A stretch of 64,000 nucleotides of DNA. It comes from Ehretia macrophylla. Its lineage: Eukaryota; Streptophyta; Magnoliopsida; Boraginales; Ehretiaceae. Below the pieces are notes generated by a model. It was not told where the DNA came from and did no database searches. It saw only the letters and a program-made list of their open reading frames with translations. The translations under genes were made by a program, and so were the position numbers. Below are positions 44,224 through 56,400 of this stretch, in pieces. The stretch is taken from assembly GCA_037974665.1 (NCBI GenBank), contig CM075771.1:5084881-5148880 (forward strand). The letters are read 5' to 3'. Within the stretch, counting starts at the first letter, position 1; each line of letters opens with the position of its first letter.

Positions 44224-44781
44224 ATCATGTTGAGGGCACAATTCCTATATGTGTTAACGGTTCACAATGCCAGCCTAGAGAGATGGCCCATTCAAAAGGC
44301 CCAATGGGATTAACGAAAACCCATCCACTTCAACAACGCATCATCCTCGCAAGACGTGATATCGACACATTGTAGGGCCCTCTGATGTCATGCGATTCAG
44401 GTTGTCGTCCTTTTAAGAGCTCACGAAGTATGATACGGGATGAAAAAACTGAGCAAAAGAAGAAAAGTGGCTTGAAACTGATGAAAATGTTCAATTTTGG
44501 ACTCCAAAAACGGGCACAGCGAGCAAGCTTGCTGACCCCGTGGTAGAGCTCTTAGAGAGCTTTGCAACGGTATGCTATGCGCCGCGTAACTCCTTACGGA
44601 TCAAAAGTTATGGGCACCGGAGCGACGGAGACCTGGTCACAAACCCTACGCCCTCGGTTTGCGGGCCCGGCCACTATGTGAAGCGAAGTTGTCTTACCCA
44701 ATGTTCCGTGGGATTCGTTAATAGAGATTTGGTGGATAAAGTATCTTGGCAACCCTAACCAGGGCAAAAAAAATTGAAAAG

Positions 44782-44900
44782 CCGGTGCAACACGAGGACT
44801 TCTCAAGGGCTCACCCATCCTAGTACTACTCTCGCCCAAGCACGCTTAACTTCGGAGTTCGGATGGGATCTGGTGCATTAGTGCTGGTATGATCGTACTC
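44782..44900 (-). rRNA. 5S rRNA gene, unit 48
   Basis: Full length. CCGGTGC, CTTCTCAAGGGCTCACC (C box), GTTCGGATGGG, ATCTGGTG and GATCGTACTC. Confidence 0.92.
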
Positions 44901-45458
44901 GTCAGGTTGACAGCACAATTCTTATATGTGTTAACGGTTCAGAGTGCCAGCCTAGAGAGATGGCCCATTCAAAAGGCCCAATGGGCTTAACGACAACTCA
45001 CCCATTTCAACAACGCAGTATCCTGGCAAAACGTGATATCGACACGTTGTAGGGCCCTCTGATGTACCGCGAGTCAGGTTGTCGTCCTTTTAACAGCTCA
45101 CGACGTTCGATCCGGGATGGAAAAACAGGGCAAAAGAAGAAAAGTGTCTTGAAACTGATGAAAACGTTCGATTTTGGCCAACAAACATTGGCCTAGCGAG
45201 CAAGCTAGCTGCCCCCGTCGTAGAGCTCCCAGAGAGCTTTGCAACGGTATGCTGTGCGCCGCGTAACTCCTTACGGATCAAAAGTTATGGGCACCGGAGC
45301 GACGGAGACCTGGTCAAAAACCCTACGCCCTCGGTTTGCGGGCCCGACCTCTACGTGAAACGAAGTTGTCTTGCCCAATGTTCCGTGGTATTCGGTAATA
45401 GAGATTTGGTGGATAATGTATCTTGGCAACCCTAACCAGGGCAAAAAAAATTGAAAAG

Positions 45459-45577
45459 GGGGTACAACACGAGGACTTCCCAGGGGGTCACCCATCCTAG
45501 TACTACTCTTACCCAAGCACGCTTAACTTCGGAGTTATGAGGGGATCCGTTACATTAGTGCTGGTATGATCACACCC
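45459..45577 (-). rRNA. 5S rRNA gene, unit 49
   Basis: Full length. GGTACAAC, CTCTTACCC (intermediate element), GTTATGAGGGGATCC, GTTACATT and GATCACACCC. Confidence 0.92.
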
Positions 45578-46134
45578 ATCATGTTGAGGGCACAATTCCT
45601 ATATCTGTTAATGATTCACAGTGCCAGCCTAGAGAGATGGCCCATTCAAAAGGCCCAATGGGCTTAACGACAACCCATCCACTTCAACAACGTAGCATCC
45701 TCGCAAGACGTGATATTGACACGTTGTAGGGCCCTCTGATGTCCCGCGAGTCAGGTTGTTGTCCTTTTAACAGCTCACGACGTATAATCCGGGATGAAAA
45801 AATAGAGCAAAAGAACAAAAGTGGCTTGAAACTGATAAAAACATTCGATTTTGGGCTCTAAAAAGGGCACAGCGAGCAAGCTAACTGCCCCCGTCGTAGA
45901 GCTCTCAGAGAGCTTTGCAACGGTATGCTGTGCGCCGCGTAACTCTTTACGGATCAAAAGTTATGGGCACCGGAGCGACGGAGACCTGGTCACAAACCCT
46001 ACGCCCTCGGTTTGCGGGCCTGGCCTCTACGTGAAGCGAAGTTGTCTTGCCCAATGTTCCATGGGATTCGGTAATAGAGGTTTGGTGGATAAAGTATCTT
46101 GGAAACCCTAGCCAGGGCAAAAAAAATTGAAAAG

Positions 46135-46253
46135 GGGGTGCAACACGAGGACTTGCCAGTGGGTCGGCCATCCTAGTGCTACTCTCGCCCAAGCACACTT
46201 AACTTCGGAGTTCTGATGGGATCCGGTGCACTAGTGCTGGTATGATCGCACCC
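46135..46253 (-). rRNA. 5S rRNA gene, unit 50
   Basis: Full length. GCCAGTGGGTCGGCC breaks the C box; AGTGCTAC, GCACACTTA and GTGCACTAG. Confidence 0.92.
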
Positions 46254-46811
46254 GTCATGTTGAGGGCACAATTCCTATATGTGTTAACGGTTCACAGTCC
46301 CAGCCTAGAGAGATGGCCCATTGAAAAGGCCCAATGGGCTTAACGACAACCCATTCACTTCAACAACGCAACATCCTAGCAAGACGTGATATTGACACGT
46401 TGTAGGGCCCTCTGATGGCCCGCGAGTCAGGTTGTCGTCCTTTTAACAGCTCATGATGTACAATCCGAGATGAAAACATAGAGGAAAAGAACAAAAGTGG
46501 CCTAAAACTAATAAAAACATTTGATTTTGGGCTCCAAAAAGGGGCACAGTGAGCAAGCTAGCTGCCACCGTCGTAGAGCTCTCAGAGAGCTTTGCAACGG
46601 TATGTTGTGTGCCGCGTAACTCCTTACGGATCAAAAGTTATGGGCACCGGAGCGACGGAGACCATGTCACAAACCCTACGCCCTCGGTTTGCGGGCCCAG
46701 CCTCTATGTGAAGCGAAGTTGTTTTACCCAATGTTCCGTGGGATTCGGTAATAGAGATTTGGTGGATAAAGTTTCTTGGCAACCATAACCAGGGCAAAAA
46801 AAATTGAAAAG

Positions 46812-46930
46812 CGGGTGCAACACGAGGACTTCCCAGGGGGTCACCCATCCTAGTACTACTCTCGCCCAAGCACGCTTAACTTCGGAGTTCTGATGGGCTG
46901 CGGTGCATTAGTGCTGGTATGATCGCACCC
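46812..46930 (-). rRNA. 5S rRNA gene, unit 51 (interrupted at its start site)
   Basis: The internal promoter (46834-46881) is fully consensus; only CGGG at the 3' end and GGGCTGCGG differ. The LTR starts at -3, so the upstream TATA-like and GC elements are displaced by 10 kb, exactly as at unit 15. Confidence 0.94.
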
Positions 46931-46932
46931 GT
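46928..46932. repeat. Target-site duplication, left (CCCGT)
   Basis: The partner at 56991-56995 reads CTTGT; both differences are C to T. Position relative to the 5S start is identical to that at 9530-9534. Confidence 0.8.
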
Positions 46933-46948
46933 TGTGAGGTCCAACCCC

Positions 46949-47370
46949 GAATAACGTGTGTTACCTTGATTTGCGTGCCATAGACCCCTAATTATATGAC
47001 CGACCTTAGATTACGTGTCCTATCTTGGTTTTCGTGCATACCTCGTCATACGTGCCTTGACCTAGAATAGTGTGCCCCAATCCCCGACTCACGTGCGGTA
47101 CCTAGAAATACGTGCCGTAACCTCGATGAACATGCGTTACCTCGTTTCGTGTGCCCTAACCTTGAACTACGTACCTTAACCTAGGTTTAAGAGTCGTACC
47201 TCGATTTGCGTGCATTGCATTGGATTACGTGCCTTGCATTGGTTTACGTGCATTAGTCTTGAAGTTCGTGTCTTACCTCGTAGTTCGTGTCTACCTCATG
47301 ATTCGTTCCCTGTATTGATTTATGTGTGTGTCTCGTTGTGCGTGCCCTAGACTTAGGAAAGCGTGCCCAC
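46949..47370 (+). repeat. Degenerate short-repeat array with ACGTG cores at the start of the LTR
   Basis: About 20 imperfect copies of a 20-25 bp motif around (T/A)CGTGCCTT(A/G)ACCT, with several intact ACGTG cores and one CACGTG. The counterpart in the 3' LTR (53419-53855) is longer by one copy, which is most of the LTR length difference. In plants ACGTG is the core bound by bZIP and bHLH factors (G-box/ABRE). Position at the LTR start fits a U3 enhancer; that role is inference. Confidence 0.75.
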
Positions 47371-47712
47371 ACGCTAATCAATAAAGAATCCTACACAAAG
47401 CACTATACTATAAAATAATCCTACAAACACCACTAACTATTATTATAATCCTAATTCAAATCTCTACAAAATCACTAACACCTAAATATTATATTTTAAA
47501 CTCACTACATGACAAAATCTCACAAACCTCTAAACATATCCTATATTCTATTCTACCTAAAATCCCTAAATACCCAACATTCTCTTACACACATGTTAAA
47601 ACAATTCAAAAGATGACACAAATCTGAATTTTTGCATGCCCAAGGCCAACATATGCATCAACTTTTGCAAAAGCCTCATTTTTCTCTCATTTCTCTCACT
47701 TTCCTCACATTT

Positions 47713-47741
47713 TCTCTCTCTCCCTCTCGCTCTCTCTCTCC
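47713..47741 (+). repeat. CT-rich microsatellite in the 5' LTR
   Basis: Interrupted (CT)n run; repeated at 54201-54232 in the 3' LTR. Confidence 0.85.
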
Positions 47742-50512
47742 ATTTCGGTTTTGGCTGATTTCTCTCCACCTCTTAGCTCATCTTCATCATCCTATGGTGC
47801 ATCAAGACAAACCACAAGCAAAGAAACTCACCCAAGCAAGCTAGGATGCAAGAAACACACATGCAAGCATTTTGAGTCACCATTTTCGGCCTTGGTGAGT
47901 TTTTAAGCTTCCATTTCTTTTCTTCTTGTTCTAACCTCATGCATGTGCTAAGAGATTGATCACTAAGTTAGGAAAAATAGAGAAAAGCTAGTTGGAATCT
48001 CGGCTAAGCAAGAAGAAGAAGAGATTTGAGCTTCAACAAGGTTTTTGAGCATTTTTTGGGTTGATTGCAAAGGTGAGGGCTAAAACCTTTTGAAAACTCT
48101 TCAAAAATCCACATGCATGCTAATAAATGTGTGTATTTTCTTCTGTACTTGAGGTATGAGGTCGTTCATAAGCTTAAACAACCATGCATGGCAAGATCTT
48201 GGCTTGAAAATGATCCTAGGTGAAGTCGACATTGTTGACAGCACTCTGACCAGTCTGTTCGAGGTACGTTTAGCTAGGAAAATGATGTTGAAAATACATG
48301 AAAATTGGTAGGTGTCTATTTTGGACAGTTTTGAACATTTTTCCCAGAAATAGGCCAAAGCTAATTTTGAGTCTAAGGTCCTCAAAATGGCAAATCTTTA
48401 AAATGTGACCAAATCTGGAAATCTGGAAAAATGAAGCAGGTTTTGGCAGATGCACTGACCATGTGGAACGAACCATATTTTACTTAGTAAATGATGTCCA
48501 AAATGTATTAAATTTTTGTGTGCTGCTATATTTTTCAGTTCTGGACAATTTTTTCAGAAATGGACCAAGGCTAGAACTGACCCTAAGGACCTCAAAAACG
48601 TCAATTTCTGAAAAGTGTGCAAATCTGGACAGTTTTGTGCTATTCCACTGTTTCGGATATATCTAATGATCCCGAACTCCAATTGATGCAAGGTTTGTTT
48701 CTAATTTTAGTTAACTTCTTGAGCTTTAATTTGACATCTTATTCACTGAATTTGGATATTGTTTGCTTATCCGATTGATTGTGAGAAGACAGCCTGTTGC
48801 AGTAAGGGTTTCACTTAATGTTGTGCTTGGAAATATTGTTGTGACTCCTCTTGTTGAATTAGATGCTTGGGATTGTAGCTACGGGATGTTGTGTGGACTG
48901 TTTTGAATGTTTGAGGATGTTGAATTAAATGATGCATGGTTTGAGATTGACCTTGAGTTGGGTTGAGGCCCAAATTGCACGAATATACATGAAATGGAAA
49001 CCATAATGACTAGGTAGTTTTGCTAAGTATTGATCAATTGGATATTGTGTGGGAATTATATGCTTAGTGGGCTGCCCGTTAATGTCTTATAACTTCAAAT
49101 GTGATTTTGACCATTGCATGTTGGCAAATAAGCTTTTCTTGCACCCGAACCCATGATTGATGTCATTGCATGTTGAATAATCTTATCACTTGATCACGTG
49201 GACTTCTTAATGAGTTATATGGCCTGTTTTACATGTGTTACATGGCTGCCCGTTTAATTTTCATATAACTCTATATGCCTTCAAGTGAAATTTTCCTGTC
49301 TTATCGTGCCTTGCTTGTTTACCTGTCATAAATGTGCATTGAATACAAGGTTGCAACCTTTCCTGTTGGCATGGTAGCGATCACGCACACTGGGAGGCAT
49401 CGGGCTTGCCGGTGCACCCGTGACTACCATGGTCCCATTCCCTCTCTTGTTTGGGGGCTAGACTTCCTCGAAGAGTTAGGTCGTAGGATTTCGGGGTACA
49501 TCCGGAGTACACCCACCTGGCGTGTTTGGGGGATGATTTGAAGTCGGCCGCAACAACTGATTCTGGAACTGATCTGAGAGCAAAAGCTCACCGTATCCTT
49601 TTACTGTGTGTATAAGTACTCTCGCTTGGTTCCTAGAGAACCTCGGGGAGAAAAGACTGGTATTTCTGTTCCTGTACTTATATTATTGTTACATTCATGC
49701 TTGCAAAAGGATTTTCATAAGTTGAACCGGAAAATGAGTTTCAAAACCTATTTCTCGTTCCCCCTCGCTGAGTTCATAAGGACTCACCCTCTTTTATCAT
49801 CTCAGGTGAAGAAGATCAAGAACAGGTACTCGAGGACGATGTGCCTAACGATGATTCCTTGGAGTGATTGCCTATCCCTACGTGCTTTTGTGCTTTGCCT
49901 GAAAGTGGTTGCTATATGGATGTTGTGTTTGATTGCAAACTACTCATTTTATTGATGTAAATGACCCCGTTGTAATTTGGGTCTAATTATGGGATTGTAC
50001 TATCTATAACCGGACGAACTTTTATTTGGTTGTTTGCTTTCGTTTTCTTCATTAGTAGTTATCGTTGGCATTCAAACCACTAGATGAACAATCAACTAAG
50101 TTAATTCTATCTAATTTCACTTAGGTGCTCATTTGCAAACTAAAGGATAATAGGTACTTGCATGATAGGAAATTGACAAATAAACGGGACATAGTTATCA
50201 TGTTAGGCTTATTAACCAAACGAGACTTTCAAGATAAACTAGTAGGCAAATCGGTTGGTGACAAATAGGAGTCCTTAATGGAATTGGATTAATGATTGGA
50301 ATAATTGAGGCATTTAGAGAATTAGGTCAAACCAAAGAGCCCAATTACAGCCGTTATGCTGCCGGTTTACCGAAAAATTTTGGAGTTTAGGCCAAAATAT
50401 TAAGCGTTAAATCTTCATGAACGGTTAAGTACGTGAAATGATATGAACGTTTAGATCACACCCTAGTCTAACCTTCATAGGTCGGGTTGGGGCGTGACAC
50501 CTTATAGTAGAA

Positions 50513-50524
50513 TGGTATCAGAGC
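50513..50524 (+). promoter_or_regulatory. Primer binding site (initiator Met tRNA)
   Basis: TGGTATCAGAGC, 13 bp after the 5' LTR; the 30471-35260 remnant has a similar 11-bp gap. Confidence 0.93.
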
Positions 50525-53389
50525 TTAGTTTAGTAACTAGGCGTTAGCTGGGTTCAACTCTCGGACCATGGGTAAAAGCCTAAGGTAATTATGATGTCTT
50601 GTTTATATGTGTTAATGTGTGCTAATGTGCTTTAATTGCTTTGAGAATTGAATACTATGTTCCTTTGTGGACTATATGTATTATGTGTCATGTACACCGA
50701 CACGTTAGTGCCCTCAATATTGCATGCATGCTTTTATACTCCTTCCTTCATACATGTGCATGTTATATAACCGTGAATGATTGTTTATACACATAGATAG
50801 TTAGGATTAGGACTTTTAGGGAAGTGAATTTGTGCAGGACGAACGAAAAGGCTCGGTTAGAGATTTCTGGCATCTTTACAGGTACTCAATGGATCATATA
50901 TATTATTGGATATGCATATATAAAATGCGTAGCACAGGTATAATTGTTGAGGTAAAGTTATCTCCTTATCTTTGGAATATCTATACCTGTAATTAAGTTA
51001 TCAATTTTGTAGCCATAAAGTTCTTGATTCTGTTAAATTGTTCTTCTAATTGTGGTTCAAGAATAAATGTTAAGGACATACAACTTCCCTTAGATATAAG
51101 AATATACTATTGGACATGTGGAGTAATCTATCTATATATTCGTATGCCTATAATGGAAGTTTGACTTAGGAGCTGCTTTTGAATCAAATTCTTATATCTT
51201 CAAATGGTATAATAGACTATTTATATGATTGAATCCTTACTTGATTGGAATTAAGCATCGTTGAACCTAATAAGGTGTATATTAACGAGTTTCAAGTTTA
51301 CTCAAGGGTAAGATTGTGACCTAGAAATTAAGAGATGAACTCGTGGAAATGGACGATAGGGGTTAGATTATTAAGGCGTGAATAATGTGTTTAAGTAACT
51401 TAACAATGGATGACCTCAAGACATGTAGGCAACTCTGGAGACCGAATTTAACAAGGTTGATGATTCTTTAATATAACAAGATATAAGGATGATGTAATCA
51501 AGGAATTCACGTAGCTAGAACTCGTGTTTGGAAAGCTGCACCTAAAATGTTAGGTCGGATAGAAGTGTAAGGAATTGAATTATACATTAGATGACTAACA
51601 TTGCTAAAGGTCCTAAGTTGGATATTGGTGATATTAAGAATCATGGTATTAAATTGTTGCCCCTCGGATTTAGTTATGATTATGCGAAGTAAGTCATTCT
51701 ATGCACTCGTTATTTGGATACCCTAAAGGATATTAGGAAGCATATATCCCTAAGTATTACCGATGGACCTAATATATAAACCATGGAAATGAGATTAAAG
51801 CATTCGGTTACAAAGTGGAGTCGTTAGGGTATGATTAGTAATCCTAAATAGCTAATAGTGAGTATGCATGATGATTCATGGTGAACCGTAGGGCCTAAGG
51901 TCAATGAGTCTTGATGCTCTTAGCTAGTTGAACATGTAAATGAGAAGAGTAAGATTTCATATAGTTAAGATAGATATGAATTAGAGTTACGATTACCCAA
52001 GAGACTGTTGTTAGACAACCGTATTTAAGTGCACCGTTTCACTTCTAAAAACTAGCGGTTGGTAAACTTCGAATCGTGGTCGTTGAATAGAGGGTGAATC
52101 TTGTAGTGATAGTTAAATAAGTGGTTGATTACTTTTGAAGTTCTATTAGGTTATGTTGAAGGATGCCTCGTGATCATAATTCTTATGTTGATACAACCCT
52201 GAAGTTATCTCGCGTAAGTATTTTATGAGCTAGATCATTTCGGTACCCATTTATTGCCCTAGGATTGTTGTTGTACGGCCGGTAACCTAGTAGAGCATTG
52301 ATATCACCTACATGGCGATGAACCCAGCTTAGTAACATTAATGTCGAAGATATATTGGCGGGCATTAAGTATTCAAAGGAATGACTAGGTCGCTAAATGA
52401 GTAGGACCATTGTCTTCTTAAGTATGACGTAACCTTGGATTGAGGTGAGTGGAATTTATTTGAGGTTGAAACTAATCGCCTTAGGAGTTTTGGATAAGAT
52501 TAAAAGAAAATTATGAAGTCTCGTGACTTGAAGATAGAGATTCGAATAAGGAAATAAATTGTGGATCATAAGCTGATGAATTTTACTTGTAAGAGTTGAA
52601 CTAGTGCTACATGATTAGTTACTCATGCAATTTCAATGGCAATTTGTTGATGGTACTTAATAAACCTTAGAGTTTGAGTTTCATGAACCTCAACAGTCTT
52701 TCTCCTTGATTACGGGCGTGAAGGTTAACGAAGCTGGGAAAGGATGTTAGTGAATAGGAGCCTATGATCGGGAGACTAGTCATTAGAAGATTTGCTAATC
52801 TAATGTACCTGCGAGATAAGAAGGGCTATAATACCATCGATAGATGACGATTTGAGATGGATCAGTTTGTTTGGAGAGTTTTTCCTGAAAATAGAGTCGT
52901 ATTGTGGAAACGACCCATAACATGTGTATGTCCTAGGTGTTAACAATTTTGAAGCTAGTTGATAGAATATGTAAATCTGATATAGATCTATCGTCTTGAA
53001 ATTAGCGTATGTCACCCTAGGACCATGGAATTATTATGATATTCCTTTTGAGGTATGAATGTGAGATTGACACAACATGAGTCATGATTTTGGAGTTACA
53101 GTTCTATTGTTAGAATACCGATGCAACTTTGATGACTATGTTTGAAGACTCTAACCTTAGTTAATGAACTTGACCTTAAGATCAAATGGAGAATAGAGTC
53201 GTTCAAAGAAAAGAACTATAAATGTAGAGGTCACACCGAACTAAATGATTGGAGAAACATAGGAAGTGAATTGGTTATGGTAAGAGATCACCAAACACGG
53301 GACGAACCGGAGTAGGAAGAATAACAAGGGTCAGAATCCGTCTAAATGACCTCAATAGACAAGAATGAATTTCGGGACGAAATTCTTTT

Positions 53390-53402
53390 AAGGAGGGGAG
53401 GA
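53390..53402 (+). promoter_or_regulatory. Polypurine tract
   Basis: AAGGAGGGGAGGA directly before the 3' LTR. Confidence 0.93.
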
Positions 53403-56400
53403 TGTGAGGCCCGACCCTGAATAACGTGTGTTACCTTGATTTGCGTTCCATAGACCCCTAATTATATGACCGACCTTGGATTACGTGTCCTGTCTTGGTT
53501 TTCGTGCATACCTCGTCATACGTGACTTGACCTAGAATAGTGTGCCCTAATCCCCGACTCACGTGCGGTACCTAGAAATACATGCCTTGACCTCGATGTA
53601 CATGCGTTACCTCGTTTTGAGTGCCCTAACCTTGAACTGTGTACCTTAACCTAGGTTTAAGAGTCGTACCTCGATTTACGTGCCTTGCATTGGATTACGT
53701 GCCTTGCATTGGTTTACGTGCATTCACCTAGGATTGCATGCATTAGTCTTGAAGTCCGTATCTTACCTCGTAGTTTGTGTCTACCTCGTGATTCGTGCCC
53801 TGTATTGATTTCTGCGTGTGTCTCGTTGTGCGTGCCCTAGACTTAGAAAAGTGTGCCCGCACGCTAATCAATAAATAATCCTACACAAAGCACTAGACTA
53901 TAAGATAATCATACAAACACCACTAACTATTATTATAATTCTAATTCAAATCTCTACAAAATCCACTAACACCTAAATATTATATTTTAAACTCACTACA
54001 TGACAAAATCTCACAAACCTCTAAACATATACTATATTCTATTCTACCTAAAATCCCTATATACACAACATTCTCTGAAACACATGTTAAAACAATTCAA
54101 AAGTTGACACAAATCTGAATTTTTGCATGCCCAAGGCCAACATATGCATCAACTTTAGCAAAAGCTTTATTTTTCTCTAATTTCTCTCACTTTCCTCACA
54201 TTTTCTCTCTCTCCCTCTCACTCTCTCTCTCCATTTCGGTTTTGGCTGAGTTCTCTCCACCTCTTAGCTCATCGTCATCATCCTATGGTGCATCAAGACA
54301 AACCACAAACAAAGAAACTCACCCAAGCAAGCTAGGATGCAAGAAACACACATGCAAGCATTTTGAGTCACCATTTTCGGCCTTGGTGAGTTTTTAAGCT
54401 TCCATTTATTTTCTTCTTGTTCTAACCTCATGCATGTGCTAAGAGATTGATCACTAAGCTAGGAAAAATAGAGAAAAGCTAGTTGGAATCTCGGCTAAGC
54501 AAGAAGAAGAAGAGATTTGAGCTTCAACAAGGTTTTTGAGCATTTTTTGGGTTGATCGCAAAGGTGAGGGCTAAAACCTTTTGAAAACTCTTCAAAAATC
54601 CACATGCATGCTATTAAATGTGTGTATTTTCTTCTTTACTTGAGGTATGTGGTCGTTCATAAGCTTAAACAACCATGCATGGCAAGATCTTGGCTTGAAA
54701 ATGATGCTAGGTGAAGTCGAAATTGTTGATAGCTCTCTGACCAGTCTGTTCGAGGTAAGTTTAGCTAGGAAAATGATGTTGAAAATACATTAAAATTGGT
54801 ATGTGACTATTTTGGACAGTTTTGAACATTTTTCTCAGAAATAGGCCGAAGCTAATTTGGAGTCTAAGGTCCTCAAAATGGCACCTCTTTAAACTGTGAC
54901 CAAATGTGGAAATCTGGAAAAATGAAGCAGGTTTTCGCAGATGCACTGACCTTGTGGAACGAACCATATTTTACTTAGTAAATGATGTGCAAAATGTATT
55001 AAATTTTTGTATACTGCTAGATTTTTCAGTTCTGGACAATTTTGTCAGAAATGGACCAAGACTAAAACTGACCCTAAGGACCTCAAAAACATCAATTTCT
55101 GAAAAGTGTGCAAATCTAGACAGTTTTGTGCTATTCCACTGTTTCGGCTATATCTAATGATCCCGAACTCCAACTGATGCAAGGTTTGTTTCTGATTTTA
55201 GTTAACTTCTTAAGATTTAATTTGACATCTTATTCACTGAATTTGGATATTGTTTGCTTATCCGATTGATTGTGAGAAGACAGCCTGTGGCAGTAAGGGT
55301 TTCACTTAATGTTGTGCTTGGAAATATTGTTGTGACTCCTCTTGTTGAATTAGATGCTTGGGATTGTAGCTACGGGATGTTGTGTGGACTGTTTTGAATG
55401 TTTGAGGATGTTGAATTAAATGATGCATGGTTTGAGATTGACCTTGAGTTGGGTTGAGGCCCAAATTGCACGAATATACATGAAATGGAAACCATAATGA
55501 CTAGGTAGTTTTGCTAAGTATTGATCAATTGGATATTGTGTGGGAATTATATGCTTAGTGGGCTGCCCGTTAATGTCTTATAACTTCAAATGTGATTTTG
55601 ACCATTGCATGTTGGCAAATAAGCTTTTCTTGCACCCGAACCCATGATTGATGTCATTGCATGTTGAATAATCTTATCACTTGATCACGTGGACTTCTTA
55701 ATGAGTTATATGGCCTGTTTTACATGTGTTACATGGCTGCCCGTTTAATTTTCATATAACTCTATATGCCTTCAAGTGAAACTTTCCTGTCTTATCGTGC
55801 CTTGCTTGTTTACCTGTCATAAATGTGCATTGCATACAAGGTTGCAACCTTTCCTGTTGGCATGGTAGCGATCACGCACATCTGGCGGCATCGGGCTTGC
55901 CGGTGCACCCGTGACTACCATGGTCCCATTCTCTCTCTTGCTTGGGGGCAAGACTTCCTCGGAGAGTTAGGTCGTAGGATTTTGGGGTACATCCGGAGTA
56001 CACCCACCTGGCGTGTTTGGGGGATGATTTGAAGTCGGCCGCAACAACTGATTCTGGAACTGATCTGAGAGCAAAAGCTCACCGTATCCTTTTACTGTGT
56101 GTATAAGTACTCTCGCTTGGTTCCTAGAGAACCTCGGGGAGAAAAGACAGGTATTTCTATTCTTGTACTTATATTATTGTTACATTCATGCTTGCAAAAG
56201 GATTTTCATAAGTTGAACCGGAAAATGAGTTTCAAAACCTATTTCTCGTTCCCCCTCGTTGAGTTCATAAGGACTCACCCTCTTTTATCAACTCAGGTGA
56301 AGAAGATCAAGAACAGGTACTCTAGGACGATGTGCCTAACGATGATTCCTTGGAGTGATTGCCTGTCCCTACGTGCTTTTGTGCTTTGCCTGAAAGTGGT

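Larger units (their letters stand above)
35261..46932 (-). repeat. 5S rDNA tandem array, block D (units 34-51)
   Basis: Begins inside a 5S gene cut by the retrotransposon LTR, then seventeen full units, mostly 674-680 bp. The repeat ending at unit 36 is 739 bp long because of a 65-bp spacer duplication. Units 37-43 correspond one to one with units 45-51 at a constant 5.41-kb offset. The block ends at the start site of unit 51, where the element at 46933 inserted. No other gene in the spacers. Confidence 0.97.
37280..46932. repeat. Eight-unit (5.41-kb) higher-order repeat in block D
   Basis: Units 37-43 and 45-51 pair in order, with gene offsets of 5414, 5414, 5413, 5413, 5413, 5413 and 5410 bp. 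The link rests on many private variants: GGTGC(T/C)TAAAG before units 37/45, TGGGATCCCAAAAC after them, CAACCC(G/A)AGG and CACGTTTA in 39/47, CTTCTCA(C/A)GGGCTC in 40/48, GTCAAAAACCCTACG and GTGGTATTCGG near 41/49, GAAACCCTAGCC and CAGTGGGTC in 42/50, GTTGTTTTACCC before 43/51. Copies have since diverged by several percent. Confidence 0.88.
46933..50499 (+). repeat. 5' LTR
   Basis: TGTGAGGTCC to GGGGCGTGACA. It opens with a degenerate repeat array (46949-47370), followed by an A/T-rich stretch, a CT microsatellite and an AAGGTGAGGG splice-donor-like motif near 48070. The frames at 49332-49541 and 49608-49955 recur in the 3' LTR and are not genes. Confidence 0.94.
50500..53402 (+). other. Internal region without coding capacity
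   Basis: 2.9 kb starting with the primer site and ending with the purine tract. No frame longer than about 71 codons and no domain I recognise; A/T-rich. It may be a replaced or long-decayed interior. Confidence 0.85.

Noticed and set aside
50500-53402. Decayed pol gene in the element interior
   Set aside because: I could not recognise any protease, reverse transcriptase, RNase H or integrase motif in any frame; called non-coding, though a very old remnant cannot be excluded by eye.
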